From G963664115 sp965216035 (GTDB taxonomy: Bacteria > Acidobacteriota > Terriglobia > 20CM-2-55-15), in the NCBI GenBank assembly GCA_965216035.1, contig CBDCFM010000015.1:1-64000 (forward strand): 64,000 nucleotides of DNA, in the 5' to 3' direction. The notes below the pieces were generated by a model, which saw only the letters and a program-made list of their open reading frames with translations, was not told the DNA's origin and did not search any database. Positions 1 to 8,291 of the stretch are shown in pieces. Every line of letters starts with the position of its first letter. Position 1 is the first letter of the stretch. A program made the translations under genes and the position numbers.

Positions 1-68
1 TAGCGGCGAGGTACCCCTGGCCGGGGGCATCCGATGTAGTGGCGAACCCGGGTCAATTAGGAGACTCA

Positions 69-1055
69 ATGGCAGAAGGTAAGGACCCCAACCCAACTGA
101 ATCAAACGAAGGGCAACAACCGGGATCATGTGACACGACCCCGCTCCGACCCGCGATCACGCGAAGGGATTTTCTAATCCGAGGTAATGCGGGGGCCGTC
201 GCGGTCGGTGTAATGAGCGGTGCCGGTTTCGCGTCCACGCTTATTCCCGAACCCGCCGAGGCCGCACCGAAGCAAGCGGAACCCATAGATCCGATTCGGT
301 CGCGCAGAGTCACGTTGAACGTCGATGGACAGGCACACGACGCAACGGTGGACGTCCGCGAGAGCCTATGGGAGACCATGAACCTCCGCTTGGGCCTTTC
401 CAACTCCAACCTGGGCTGCGACCGCGCCCAATGCGGTGCGTGCACTATCTTGATGGACGGGCGGGCGGTTAACGGTTGTGCTGTACTGACAGCCCGTTCC
501 GGTCGGGGCCAGGACATCCGGACGGTGGCTGGGATTGCGACTGGGCCGGGCGTGGCAGGACTGCACCCGATTCAAAAGGCGTTTTGGTATGAGGGTGGGT
601 TTCAGTGCGGCATATGTACGCGGGGCTTCATCATGGCCACCTACGCTCTCCTTGAAAACAATCCCAACCCGACAACCCAGGAAATAAAGGAAGCGCTTGC
701 CGGAAACATCTGCCGCTGTGGTGAGTACACGAAGATCTTAACCACTGTTCAGAAAGCCGCAGCCGACATGCGGGGTGAGCAGATCACCTACACGTCTACC
801 CCTATCGCCGTCGAAGAGCCGGAAGTGCCTCAGGTGGCAGTCGGGGAGACTCAATCCCAACAGTTCAATTTCGTCACGGCTATGGGAACGATCGAAGACT
901 ACGACGACCTGGCCCTGGAACTGGGTGGGCGACCGGGAATAGTTGGCGTCTCAGGAACGGAACGTACGATAACGCCTATTTGGGATCCAGCCGTGCTCGA
1001 CGAGTCTCGGGTCCGGCAGATCCTGGAAGAGCTAGGCTCGCCCGTAGGTCCGTAG
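69..1055 (+). CDS. Tat-exported [2Fe-2S] subunit of a molybdenum hydroxylase
   Basis: Electron-transfer subunit of an aldehyde oxidoreductase/xanthine dehydrogenase-type enzyme, likely periplasmic. The ATG at 69 is preferred over the upstream GTG at 39 because AGGAG lies just before it; this gives 328 aa. A twin-arginine motif (RRDFL, residues 32-36) precedes a hydrophobic stretch. The plant-type [2Fe-2S] cluster is seen as C117, C122, C125 and C137, and the helical second cluster as C180, C183, C215 and C217. Both are complete. Residues about 265-328 form an extra C-terminal domain absent from ordinary family members; its pattern (GV, WDP, LEELG-PV) resembles an HMA-like fold without CxxC. 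It heads an operon with the molybdopterin and FAD subunits, 15 bases from the next gene. The arrangement resembles E. coli PaoA, but the substrate cannot be read from sequence. Confidence 0.9.
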   Translation: MAEGKDPNPTESNEGQQPGSCDTTPLRPAITRRDFLIRGNAGAVAVGVMSGAGFASTLIPEPAEAAPKQAEPIDPIRSRRVTLNVDGQAHDATVDVRESLWETMNLRLGLSNSNLGCDRAQCGACTILMDGRAVNGCAVLTARSGRGQDIRTVAGIATGPGVAGLHPIQKAFWYEGGFQCGICTRGFIMATYALLENNPNPTTQEIKEALAGNICRCGEYTKILTTVQKAAADMRGEQITYTSTPIAVEEPEVPQVAVGETQSQQFNFVTAMGTIEDYDDLALELGGRPGIVGVSGTERTITPIWDPAVLDESRVRQILEELGSPVGP

Positions 1056-1070
1056 TTAAGGAGAAGTGAC

Positions 1071-3563
1071 ATGATCAGAGATTTGGATGCCCTGAGAATC
1101 GCACAAGATCCGGTGTATGCGGCCAGCCTTTCGGACGAAGAATGGAATAGCCTGTCGACTAATCCGGAGTGGAACGAGCTCATCGGCGAATATCCGGAAA
1201 TGGTCGAACCCGTCATCACGCAGTATGCGGGAGCCCTGAACGTTCCCTCGCCCCGGACACCGCCGCCGCCGTCCCCGCCTCAGGCGGGTGCCGTACAGGA
1301 TTTTCAGATCATCGGGCGACGCATACCCCGCCTCCACGGCTTGGGTGTCGTTACCGAGCTCGGAAAATACGTGCAGCATATGCATATGCCCGGAATGCTC
1401 TATACCCGAACGCTCCGGAGCCGCTATCCCCACGCCAGGATCAATGCTGTCACGACGGACCGGGCAGAACAGATCCCCGGTGTCGTTGCCGTCCTGCACC
1501 GCTTCAATTTGCCACCGGAGTATTCAGACGTCCGGCTGGGCGGCAGCCCTCCGGACCGGTACTTGTTCAACGAAGAAGTATTCGAGGTCGGAGCACCGAT
1601 CGCGATTGTCGCGGCGGAAAGCGAGCATATCGCCGACGAGGCGATCCGGCAGATCGACGTCGAATATCAGGTTCTTCCAGCCACGCTGGGCATGATGGAG
1701 GGCACCAGCCCCTTCGCGTTGCAGCAGTGGGACAACGCTGAAGACGGCACGATTATCTCGGTTACGCCGGCCCTGGTTCGGGGCGACCCCGACGGCGCCC
1801 GAGCCGACACCACGCTGAACGCGGTTATCGAAAAATCCACCGAACAGCACCTGGCGCTGGAAATGACAAACTCTCTGATGTACTGGGATCAGGACCGTCT
1901 TGTCGTTTACTACACCACACAGCACGCACACGGAGCCCGCGCCGGTCTGTCCCGGGCTCTGAAGATTCCCGTCAACCACATCCGCGTCATCCAGCCGGGC
2001 TACATGGGTTCGGGATACGGCTTTCGTGCAGGGGTTGACCTCAGCGAAGTGCATACGGCCATTTTGTCCAGGATCACGGGTCGCCCGATAAAGACGATGT
2101 ATACCCGCGAAGAGGACTTCATCACCCGGACGCATCGGCCGCAGTTCCGCAACGAAATGCGGATGGGTGTGAACCGGGACGGCCGCATCCAGTCCGGACA
2201 GTTCCGTGTCTACGCTAACGTCGGTGCTCAGCGTGGTGGGGGTGCCAACGGCGCCTGGTATGGGATGCAGCACCTCTACAACATCCCGAACCTCCGGCTC
2301 GAAGCTACGGACGTCTTTACCAACAGCTTCAAGTCCGGTCCCTACCGTTGTGTCAGTCATCCCAACGGAACATTTGCGTTGGAGATGATGGTCGAGCGCG
2401 CGGCGGACGCAATCGGCATGGATCCGGTCGAATTCCGGCTCCAGAACCTGAACGAAACCGGAAACCCCGATACGGGCAGACCCTTCAGCAATCCAGGTAT
2501 CCGCGACTGCATCAACTCTGTCGCCGACCGCATCGGATGGAGTCAGACCTGGCACCCGCCCCGCGCGCGGGAGTTAAGCCCGGGTATCTACCATGGCATC
2601 GGTATCGCCGCTCATGCCTGCAGTCACGGCGGTGGAACGAATCCGGCCACCGGCCAGGTCATTGTGAACACGGACGGTAGCGTTCAATGTGTCTCTGGCT
2701 CGACTGAAATCGGGCCGGGTCAGCGGACCCAAATGGCCATGATCGCGGCCGAGGCGCTCGGCGTTCCGTTCGAGACCGTCAGTATCGCGACTTATGTCGA
2801 CACCGACAACACGACCGACACGGGAAGTTCGACCGGAAGTCGACAGACCAACACCGGCGGTCGCGGAATGTATGAAGCGGCCGTCGACGCAAAGAACCAG
2901 ATCCTCAGATATGCGGCTGACCGACTCGTCAGCGATGCTGCCCGCCGCAACGAACAGATCCAGGTCAGTCCGGACGATCTCGACATCCGCGACGGTGAGG
3001 TTTTCATGACGGCAGAACCGTCCACGCGCCTGGCAGTGGGCGTGGTGGTCCAGGGCGCCGGTTTCTCCATTCTGGGACGGGCGGTTTACAGGCAGGACAC
3101 CGACTGGCAGAGAACTGGGTGGGCATCGCACGCCGCCGAAGTCGAGGTCGACACCCTGACGGGAACCGTTACGGTGACCCGTTACGTGGCGGCGCACGAC
3201 GTCGGACGGGCGATCAATCCGTTTGCTCTTGAACAGCAAATTGAAGGGGGTGTCGTCATGGCGCTAGGTGCCGTTCTCGGGGAGGAACTGCTCGTGGATA
3301 CATCGACAGGTCTTCCGGTGAACCCAAACATGCTGGACTACAGGGCGCCAAGCATCTTGGAGGTGCCCGATGAGATCGAAGTGATACTGGTCGAGCATCC
3401 CAAAGCATACGGGGTGTTCGGTGCTCACGGGATAGGTGAGCCACCGATGGCACCCGGGGCTCCGGCGGTGTCCGCAGCAATCTATAACGCGGTCGGGGTG
3501 TGGATGGACAGCATGCCGATTTCGCGCGACAAACTACTGACAGAACTCAGGAACGTGAGGTAA
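1071..3563 (+). CDS. Molybdopterin-binding catalytic subunit, xanthine dehydrogenase family
   Basis: Catalytic subunit that hydroxylates an aldehyde or N-heterocycle at a molybdenum cytosine dinucleotide-type cofactor. AAGGAG sits 5-10 bases before the ATG. The 830-aa protein has an a/b hammerhead domain from about residue 80 and then the molybdopterin-binding domains. The C-terminal GIGEP motif supplies the family's catalytic glutamate (E790). Residues 1-75 are an unusual extension that ends in a Pro-rich linker (PRTPPPPSPP). There is no signal peptide, so export would have to be with the Tat-bearing [2Fe-2S] subunit, as known for PaoABC. The gene overlaps neither neighbour and is followed within 6 bases by the FAD subunit. 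Exact substrate unknown. Confidence 0.92.
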   Translation: MIRDLDALRIAQDPVYAASLSDEEWNSLSTNPEWNELIGEYPEMVEPVITQYAGALNVPSPRTPPPPSPPQAGAVQDFQIIGRRIPRLHGLGVVTELGKYVQHMHMPGMLYTRTLRSRYPHARINAVTTDRAEQIPGVVAVLHRFNLPPEYSDVRLGGSPPDRYLFNEEVFEVGAPIAIVAAESEHIADEAIRQIDVEYQVLPATLGMMEGTSPFALQQWDNAEDGTIISVTPALVRGDPDGARADTTLNAVIEKSTEQHLALEMTNSLMYWDQDRLVVYYTTQHAHGARAGLSRALKIPVNHIRVIQPGYMGSGYGFRAGVDLSEVHTAILSRITGRPIKTMYTREEDFITRTHRPQFRNEMRMGVNRDGRIQSGQFRVYANVGAQRGGGANGAWYGMQHLYNIPNLRLEATDVFTNSFKSGPYRCVSHPNGTFALEMMVERAADAIGMDPVEFRLQNLNETGNPDTGRPFSNPGIRDCINSVADRIGWSQTWHPPRARELSPGIYHGIGIAAHACSHGGGTNPATGQVIVNTDGSVQCVSGSTEIGPGQRTQMAMIAAEALGVPFETVSIATYVDTDNTTDTGSSTGSRQTNTGGRGMYEAAVDAKNQILRYAADRLVSDAARRNEQIQVSPDDLDIRDGEVFMTAEPSTRLAVGVVVQGAGFSILGRAVYRQDTDWQRTGWASHAAEVEVDTLTGTVTVTRYVAAHDVGRAINPFALEQQIEGGVVMALGAVLGEELLVDTSTGLPVNPNMLDYRAPSILEVPDEIEVILVEHPKAYGVFGAHGIGEPPMAPGAPAVSAAIYNAVGVWMDSMPISRDKLLTELRNVR

Positions 3564-3568
3564 CAGCG

Positions 3569-4561
3569 ATGAATAGCTTTGAACTATACGAACCCATAAG
3601 TGTAAACGAAGCCGTTGATACGTTGAACAGACTTGGTTCCAGAGGCAAGGTTCTCGCCGGCGGCAGTGACCTGGTGTCGGGCATCATGAAAGACTGGGTT
3701 GAGGGTGATGGCATGCCAATGCCGGATGCTCTCGTCGACGTTACGACGATTCCACAGATGACAGGCATTACAGCCGACAACAGTGGTGTCACCGTTGGCG
3801 CGAACACGACACTCGCAGAGCTCATTGAATCGGACGTGGTGAGAGAAACGTTTCCTCTATTGACCGAGTCGGCGAAAAGCGTGGCGTCTCCGTTGATTCG
3901 GAACTTTGCGACGCTGGGCGGCAACATCAACCAGCGTCCGCGCTGTTGGTTCTTCAGAGGGCGGGAATTCAACTGCCTGAAGAAGGGTGGCGATCTCTGT
4001 TACTCAGTGGGTGGCGACAACCGGTATCACGCGATCATCGGCAACGACCAGTGTTTCATCGTGCACCCTTCCGACACGGCAATGGCCTTGCTGGCTCTCA
4101 ACGCCCAGGCGACGGTCGCGGGCCCCAACGGCGAACGCAGAGTCGCCTTCGACGACTATTTCGTCACTCCGGGAGAAGACATCCTGAAGGAAAACATCCT
4201 CGAGGAAAATGAGCTCATGGTGGACGTGTTCATTCCGACGCCGGCACCGGGCACCCGGCAGGCGTGGTCGAAGCTCAAGAACCGTCAGGTTTACGACTTC
4301 GCCATCATCTCGGTAGCCACCGCGTTTACCGAGGCAGGCGGGGCTTGGAACGACGGTCGGGTTGTTCTGGGTGGGGTGGCCCCGGTCCCGTATCGGGCCA
4401 CGGTCATTGAGAATCAACTTCAGGGCATGAACGTCACGAGCAGTGCCCGACAGGCTGCAGCACAAATTCGCACCGTGGCGCGTCCAATGAGTATGAACGC
4501 CTATAAGGTGGACGTCGCCCAGACCTTGGTGGAGCGCACGCTTCTCGCCGCAATGGCCTAG
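3569..4561 (+). CDS. FAD-binding subunit with [4Fe-4S] insert, molybdenum hydroxylase
   Basis: Passes electrons from the molybdenum centre through FAD to an acceptor. The ATG at 3569 is chosen because the longer ORF from 3500 would overlap the upstream gene; GTGAGG precedes it. The 330-aa protein shows the family's FAD-binding AGGSDL and TLGGNI motifs. Four cysteines (C126, C136, C144, C162) lie where the HcrB/PaoB type binds an additional [4Fe-4S] cluster, in contexts such as RPRCWFFRG and NCLKKGGDLC. This makes it closer to PaoB/4-hydroxybenzoyl-CoA reductase beta than to classical XdhB. It is third in the operon. The electron acceptor could be one of the periplasmic cytochromes c in this window, but that is inference. 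Confidence 0.9.
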   Translation: MNSFELYEPISVNEAVDTLNRLGSRGKVLAGGSDLVSGIMKDWVEGDGMPMPDALVDVTTIPQMTGITADNSGVTVGANTTLAELIESDVVRETFPLLTESAKSVASPLIRNFATLGGNINQRPRCWFFRGREFNCLKKGGDLCYSVGGDNRYHAIIGNDQCFIVHPSDTAMALLALNAQATVAGPNGERRVAFDDYFVTPGEDILKENILEENELMVDVFIPTPAPGTRQAWSKLKNRQVYDFAIISVATAFTEAGGAWNDGRVVLGGVAPVPYRATVIENQLQGMNVTSSARQAAAQIRTVARPMSMNAYKVDVAQTLVERTLLAAMA

Positions 4562-4573
4562 CAGCCCGTCATC

Positions 4574-4610
4574 CAGACACGAAGTCTGAATGAACAGCCA
4601 GGCGAAATCT
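4574..4610. repeat. Interspersed repeat copy A (partner at 46065-46100)
   Basis: A 37-base stretch with a small dyad (CAGAC-ACGAA-GTCTG) followed by AATGAAC and GGCGA-ATCT. It matches 46065-46100 at about 32 positions with one gap. Each copy is followed by a further potential hairpin and lies a short distance downstream of the 3' end of a minus-strand gene (here the IMPase-like gene, 75 bases away). The role is unknown; a 3'-UTR or terminator structure is possible although no T-run is seen. Confidence 0.55.
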
Positions 4611-4684
4611 CAACTTGGGATTTTGCCCTCAGGGCATCATCAGCAAGGTAGCGGTCACGATCGACAGCGCACAGCGCACAGCGC

Positions 4685-5542
4685 TCAGTCGAACTCTTTG
4701 GGAAGGGGCGTTTGATCCCTGGGGTCCGGTAGATTGGTGACCGCCTGGATACAGCTCAGGGCCCAGCCATGGATGACGTTGTTGCTTGCAATGTAGCCGC
4801 CGTCCGAATAAAGCCAGGAATTGCCATTCCGGTCGGTAAGGACACCGCCCGACTGTTCCAGAATCAGGCCCGGAGCCGCGACATCCCAGATCGTGAGATC
4901 GAGGTGCCAGTAGAGGTGGAGTCTGCCGGCTGCGACATAGCAAATTCCCAGGGCAGGTGATCCCATCAGGTTGCAGTCGATGACCTGGTTTTCCATAATT
5001 CCCAGGATCGTTTTCGTTTGTGCGCGAAGATCGCCGCTCTGGGCCCAGTCCGCACCCACCATTGCGTTGTTCCAGGCTTCCTGACCCTCGAGTATTTGTC
5101 GGACAACGATAACTTCGTTATTGAGCCGAGCCGGGGTATTCGGTGTTGCCTCGAACATCTCGTTCCGGCAGGGATCATAGACGACCCCGAGGCGGATGTT
5201 GCCCCCCGCACGCAGTGCTATGGTGATCGCGAAGTGCGGAACGCCATGGGCGAAGTTCAGGCTGCCCGAGGCGGAATCGACGATCCAGAGTTCAGAGGCG
5301 TCAACCGGGACTACGGCGTCTTCCGGGCCCAGCTTCGCCAGTATTCCGGCCTCTGGAAACTCAGCCGCGATCGCGGCGACGATTGCCTCCTGAGCTTCCA
5401 ATGACGCTTCGGTTGCGACATCGCGTCGGCCCGTCCATTTCAAATACCCTGGACTTGCAAGTCGGGCCCGGGCGATTTCGCCGCCCGTGCGCGCCGCACG
5501 CTTGGCCACCTTGAGCGCGTGGTTAATGTCGGAGAGTCCCAT
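4685..5542 (-). CDS. Inositol-monophosphatase-like protein with degraded metal site
   Basis: Member of the Mg-dependent IMPase/FBPase/CysQ phosphatase fold by overall length (285 aa from the ATG at 5542) and by retained motifs WIVD (86-89), FAHG, and WDVAAPG near the C terminus. Key positions are altered. The usual DPxDGT metal-binding motif reads DSASGS (D89 kept, S92 replacing the second Asp and S94 replacing the Thr). The usual GEE motif is replaced around AKLGPE, and TEAD reads TEAS. Human IMPase uses E70, D90, D93 and D220, so loss of activity is predicted. It could be a regulatory pseudoenzyme or use another mechanism. It converges on the molybdenum hydroxylase operon. A longer in-frame start at 5608 exists but adds no conserved sequence. 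Confidence 0.8.
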   Translation of the reverse strand: MGLSDINHALKVAKRAARTGGEIARARLASPGYLKWTGRRDVATEASLEAQEAIVAAIAAEFPEAGILAKLGPEDAVVPVDASELWIVDSASGSLNFAHGVPHFAITIALRAGGNIRLGVVYDPCRNEMFEATPNTPARLNNEVIVVRQILEGQEAWNNAMVGADWAQSGDLRAQTKTILGIMENQVIDCNLMGSPALGICYVAAGRLHLYWHLDLTIWDVAAPGLILEQSGGVLTDRNGNSWLYSDGGYIASNNVIHGWALSCIQAVTNLPDPRDQTPLPKEFD

Positions 5543-5772
5543 GTCTTTCGAATCGATTGAACTTTCCCCGGGGTTTCGTTCCGAGTGGCCGGCTCCCTTC
5601 CCGGACACACTGTATCAGGGATGACTGAGCGTTAACCAGATCGGGCGTCGGATCGTCAGGGTACGGATTGCTGGAGGTCCGATCCACCTGATTCACCTCC
5701 CGTTTCGGGGTCGCAGTCTCGAAAGCGGACAGGGTCCGGGTCCAATTCTCCAGCATCCCAGTGAAGATGGAG

Positions 5773-6139
5773 CTAGGGATCTCGCTTGCCGTAGGTTTCA
5801 GTCAGATATACCACCAACAGTTCTATCTCCGTCGCTTCAAGCGAGGCGCCGTATTCGACCATTGCGACGAGCAGATCGCGAAACTCGGGCTCCGTAATAG
5901 AGGCCCGGGTTGTCCGTGATGCCTCGTAGGTCGTGACAGAGCGTGCACGCGGATTCGAAGAGCCGGTTACCCTCGGATCGTTCACCTTCCTGGGTTGTCG
6001 CCTGGAACGAGACCATCGGCCTTGCCTTCAGATTCGGCCCGGCTTGGCCATGTTCCGTCCCATGCCCGTAAGGCTCTCCGGGTCCAAGGAGCATGCCCAA
6101 AGATAGAACGACCGGAAGACTGATGAATGGATGGCGCAT
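5773..6139 (-). pseudogene. Small monoheme cytochrome c, interrupted by a 1-base frameshift
   Basis: The first segment, from ATG 6139, has a signal peptide (MRHPFISLPVVLSLG) and one heme motif, CTLCH, followed by DLRGITD. The frame is then lost. Homology continues in another frame with ASITEPEFRDLL, MVEYGASL and VVYLTETYG, the usual C-terminal half of small cytochromes c ending near 5773. Removing one base from the CCCGGG run at 5904-5909 restores ITDNRASITEPEF. Given the nearby sulfite-oxidase-family gene, an electron-acceptor role like that of SorB is plausible but inferred. Either a real null mutation or an assembly error. The upstream start is uncertain because the Shine-Dalgarno-like GGGAGGG almost abuts the ATG. 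Confidence 0.7.
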
Positions 6140-6218
6140 CCCTCCCAACAGTACCCTATTTTTCCTTACGGCGCAGGTTGAACAGGCAACCGGCTTCTGG
6201 ATAACTGGCAAATTCGGG

Positions 6219-6941
6219 TTATACGAAAAACGTAATTGAGGAGAGTAATGTCAGCACGATGATGAGCATTTCGAATACGCGTTGGGGAATGCGATGGACG
6301 ATCCAGACGCCGAGTACATTGCCCACAAGAATGATGGGCACCATTGTCAAATTGAAGGCGAATCCCTCACGGCTGTACAGATCGTGCCAGACGTATATAG
6401 GTGCTTTGGCCAGATTCAGGACCAGGAAGAACCATGCCGCGGTTGCCACGAATCTTTCTTTTTGGAAGCCCCGGCTCAGCAGGTACATATTCATGACCGG
6501 CCCGGCATAGTTGGCGATCGTGGACGAGAACCCCGCAGCGATTCCAAAGAAAGACCTGTGGCCAACGGCGCGAACCTTCGGATTGCCCCGGAACAGTAAC
6601 AGAACCACCATGACCAGTACGACGCAACCAATAATTGGCCGTACGACGGCTTCGGGCAGAACCAGTGCTGCAGCACCGCCGATCATGCCGATTGCGACCC
6701 AGGGTATCAGCGAGATCAGCTTTCCAATATCGGCTTTCTTGTGCCAGTAGGCGACAGCATAGAAGTCGCCCACCGAGAGCATCGTCACCGTCCATGCTGC
6801 TGAGATGCGCGCGTCACCCACGGTCAAGACCATTAAGGGCACAATTAAGGGGCCCGCGATGGGAACGCCGCTCTTGGCCAGCCCAGCCAAAAAAGCAGCC
6901 GTACCGCCCAGCAACCACTGCCAGAGTTCGAAGGTAGGCAA
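6219..6941 (-). CDS. TSUP-family (TauE/SafE) membrane transporter
   Basis: A 240-aa integral membrane protein of the 4-toluene sulfonate uptake permease family, whose members export sulfite or move organosulfur anions. It shows about eight hydrophobic segments and the N-terminal signature FLAGLAKSGVPIAGP, with a second repeat-like AGFSSTIANYAGPVMN. The start is TTG at 6941, immediately after an in-frame TAG; no ATG lies near the N terminus. The inverted-repeat element at 6960-7246 begins only 19 bases upstream, so the original promoter and leader may have been displaced. Its neighbours (sulfite-oxidase-family enzyme, TsdA-like cytochrome, DsrE-like protein) support a sulfur-oxyanion role by inference. 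Confidence 0.85.
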   Translation of the reverse strand: MPTFELWQWLLGGTAAFLAGLAKSGVPIAGPLIVPLMVLTVGDARISAAWTVTMLSVGDFYAVAYWHKKADIGKLISLIPWVAIGMIGGAAALVLPEAVVRPIIGCVVLVMVVLLLFRGNPKVRAVGHRSFFGIAAGFSSTIANYAGPVMNMYLLSRGFQKERFVATAAWFFLVLNLAKAPIYVWHDLYSREGFAFNLTMVPIILVGNVLGVWIVHRIPQRVFEMLIIVLTLLSSITFFV

Positions 6942-6959
6942 CTAAGTGGGTCCTAGTGG

Positions 6960-7246
6960 CCTGTACCACTCGAATCGGGAGCAGCGTTCGGGCCAAACGG
7001 CGTTGGATTCCAGGAGGCAACAATGTGACGACACGACGTGGTGGCGACGAGTAAATGCTCCTACATTGCGAGAAGCTGACGACGACGAAGACAATGCCGT
7101 TTCGCCCGAACCCTTTGGGCCGATGGGGGTTGCCGGCGATATCTTCGTTACGCACCGTCGTCGATGTGAAGACATCGACTTCCGTCTCGCGCCTCGATCT
7201 CCCCGGCAACACCCATCGGCGCTGGTCCCGATTCGAGTGGTACAGG
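6960..7246. repeat. Nested inverted-repeat element (MITE-like or structured RNA)
   Basis: The outer arms 6960-6986 and 7220-7246 are inverted copies matching at 26 of 27 positions, starting CCTGTACCACTCGAATCGGG, and weaker pairing continues a few bases outward. Inside are further inverted pairs. GTTCGGGCCAAACGG near 6986 pairs with CCGTTTCGCCCGAAC near 7093. GCCGATGGGGGTTGCCGG near 7119 pairs with CCGGCAACACCCATCGGC near 7203. A perfect 8-bp hairpin GTCGATGT-GAAG-ACATCGAC lies near 7163. The layered pairing is far beyond chance and no credible protein is encoded. It may be a miniature transposable element or a roughly 290-nt folded RNA. It fills most of the gap 6942-7445; nothing else is seen there. 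Confidence 0.7.
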
Positions 7247-7445
7247 TCACTGGTCCGCAGGTTAAAGTCACGTAGGAAGATGGAGTTGGGCCGCAGATGG
7301 CTGATTTCATTGCCAATTCTTTAGACAATCTTCACGAATCAAGACTCTTTCGACGGGTGTGTAGATCTAAGGCCGGCTCAGAATTCGTAATCGTCGCCTC
7401 CGGAAAAGCAAAAGCCCCGATCGCGTTCGCCCTCGAGGCTCTCCG

Positions 7446-8162
7446 TTACGCATAGTGGACAAAAGAGAAGGTGTAACCACGTTCCTGGGCACGATTGACT
7501 GCGACGATTCCTGCCGGGACAATGTGTGAGTTATCGACGAGGTTATGCGTGAATTCCTCGAAAACACTGTCGGCGTCGCCTCCTATCGCCCGGGCCACTC
7601 TTCCCGCAGCGCCGCGCGCGGCCACCTCGCACACTGCAAGTCGCACACCCCTTTCAAGCAGGCTCTCCAGCATTAACCCCCGGGTGGGCAGCTCGTCCCC
7701 GTAGCCGGCGGTGTTGAAAAAGTTAACTGTGGGTGGTGCATTGGTCTTGGGATCGATGATGTTTTCGCGAGCCGATAGAGGCACCCCGTACTTTGCCCAA
7801 ATGGCGTCGTTGAAGGCGAACGGCGTGGAATTGTGACGGGCGACTATCACGACTGCGAGATCGTTGTCCTCCAGGCCGTAGGCGTCCCTGTTCACCCGCA
7901 TATAATTGTTCGCGAAGCGCATCGCGCCTCCAAATCCAGCAAAATCTGTGTTGTCAAATATGAAGCGGTGAACACCGGGCACTTCGTCCATCCAGTCGTC
8001 TTCGGAATGGCGGGCCGGCTTCCAGCTCTCACCGCCACCGGATTGCGCTTTCACCTCGGGGGTTCCGATCGCCAATGCCCCTCCCAGAACGGGTACGACG
8101 CCGCCCATACCCCTTAGAAACGAACGCCGCTTGAGCAGCGATTTGAAATAGTTTTCTGTCAT
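7446..8162 (-). CDS. Tat-exported DsrE-like protein
   Basis: A 238-aa protein from the ATG at 8162, which is preceded by GAGGGACC; the longer ORF from 8198 lacks a ribosome site. The N terminus carries a twin-arginine motif (KRRSFLRG) and hydrophobic segment ending near KAQS, so it should be exported folded. The body has a DsrE/DsrF/YchN-like alternating alpha-beta pattern (HRFIFDNTDF, LAVVIVARHNSTPFAFND, GVRLAVCEVAA). One cysteine remains in the C-terminal half. DsrE-family proteins take part in sulfur-relay reactions. Here the location among sulfur-redox genes fits, but no specific activity can be assigned. Transcribed divergently from the TsdA-like gene across a palindrome. Confidence 0.7.
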   Translation of the reverse strand: MTENYFKSLLKRRSFLRGMGGVVPVLGGALAIGTPEVKAQSGGGESWKPARHSEDDWMDEVPGVHRFIFDNTDFAGFGGAMRFANNYMRVNRDAYGLEDNDLAVVIVARHNSTPFAFNDAIWAKYGVPLSARENIIDPKTNAPPTVNFFNTAGYGDELPTRGLMLESLLERGVRLAVCEVAARGAAGRVARAIGGDADSVFEEFTHNLVDNSHIVPAGIVAVNRAQERGYTFSFVHYA

Positions 8163-8204
8163 GGTCCCTCGCTGATTGCTGTGTTGGTAACCGGCCAAGT
8201 TTAT

Positions 8205-8219
8205 GACACAAATTGTGTC
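8205..8219. promoter_or_regulatory. Perfect 15-bp palindrome in divergent promoter region
   Basis: GACACAA-A-TTGTGTC, two perfect 7-base arms around one base, lies between the divergent DsrE-like (start 8162) and TsdA-like (start 8292) genes. Its form fits an operator for a dimeric regulator that would control both directions. The regulator is not identified, and no similar site was noticed at the other sulfur genes. Confidence 0.45.
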
Positions 8220-8291
8220 TAAGCCAAATTTTCGAGTTTATTGTGAGAGAAGCCTTGACACGTTCGGTTTGTTGCAGCATTTTTAGGGATC

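Noticed and set aside
7055..7324. Small plus-strand ORFs between the TSUP and DsrE-like genes
   Set aside because: They run through the inverted-repeat element and translate to Arg/Ser-rich sequence without any domain.
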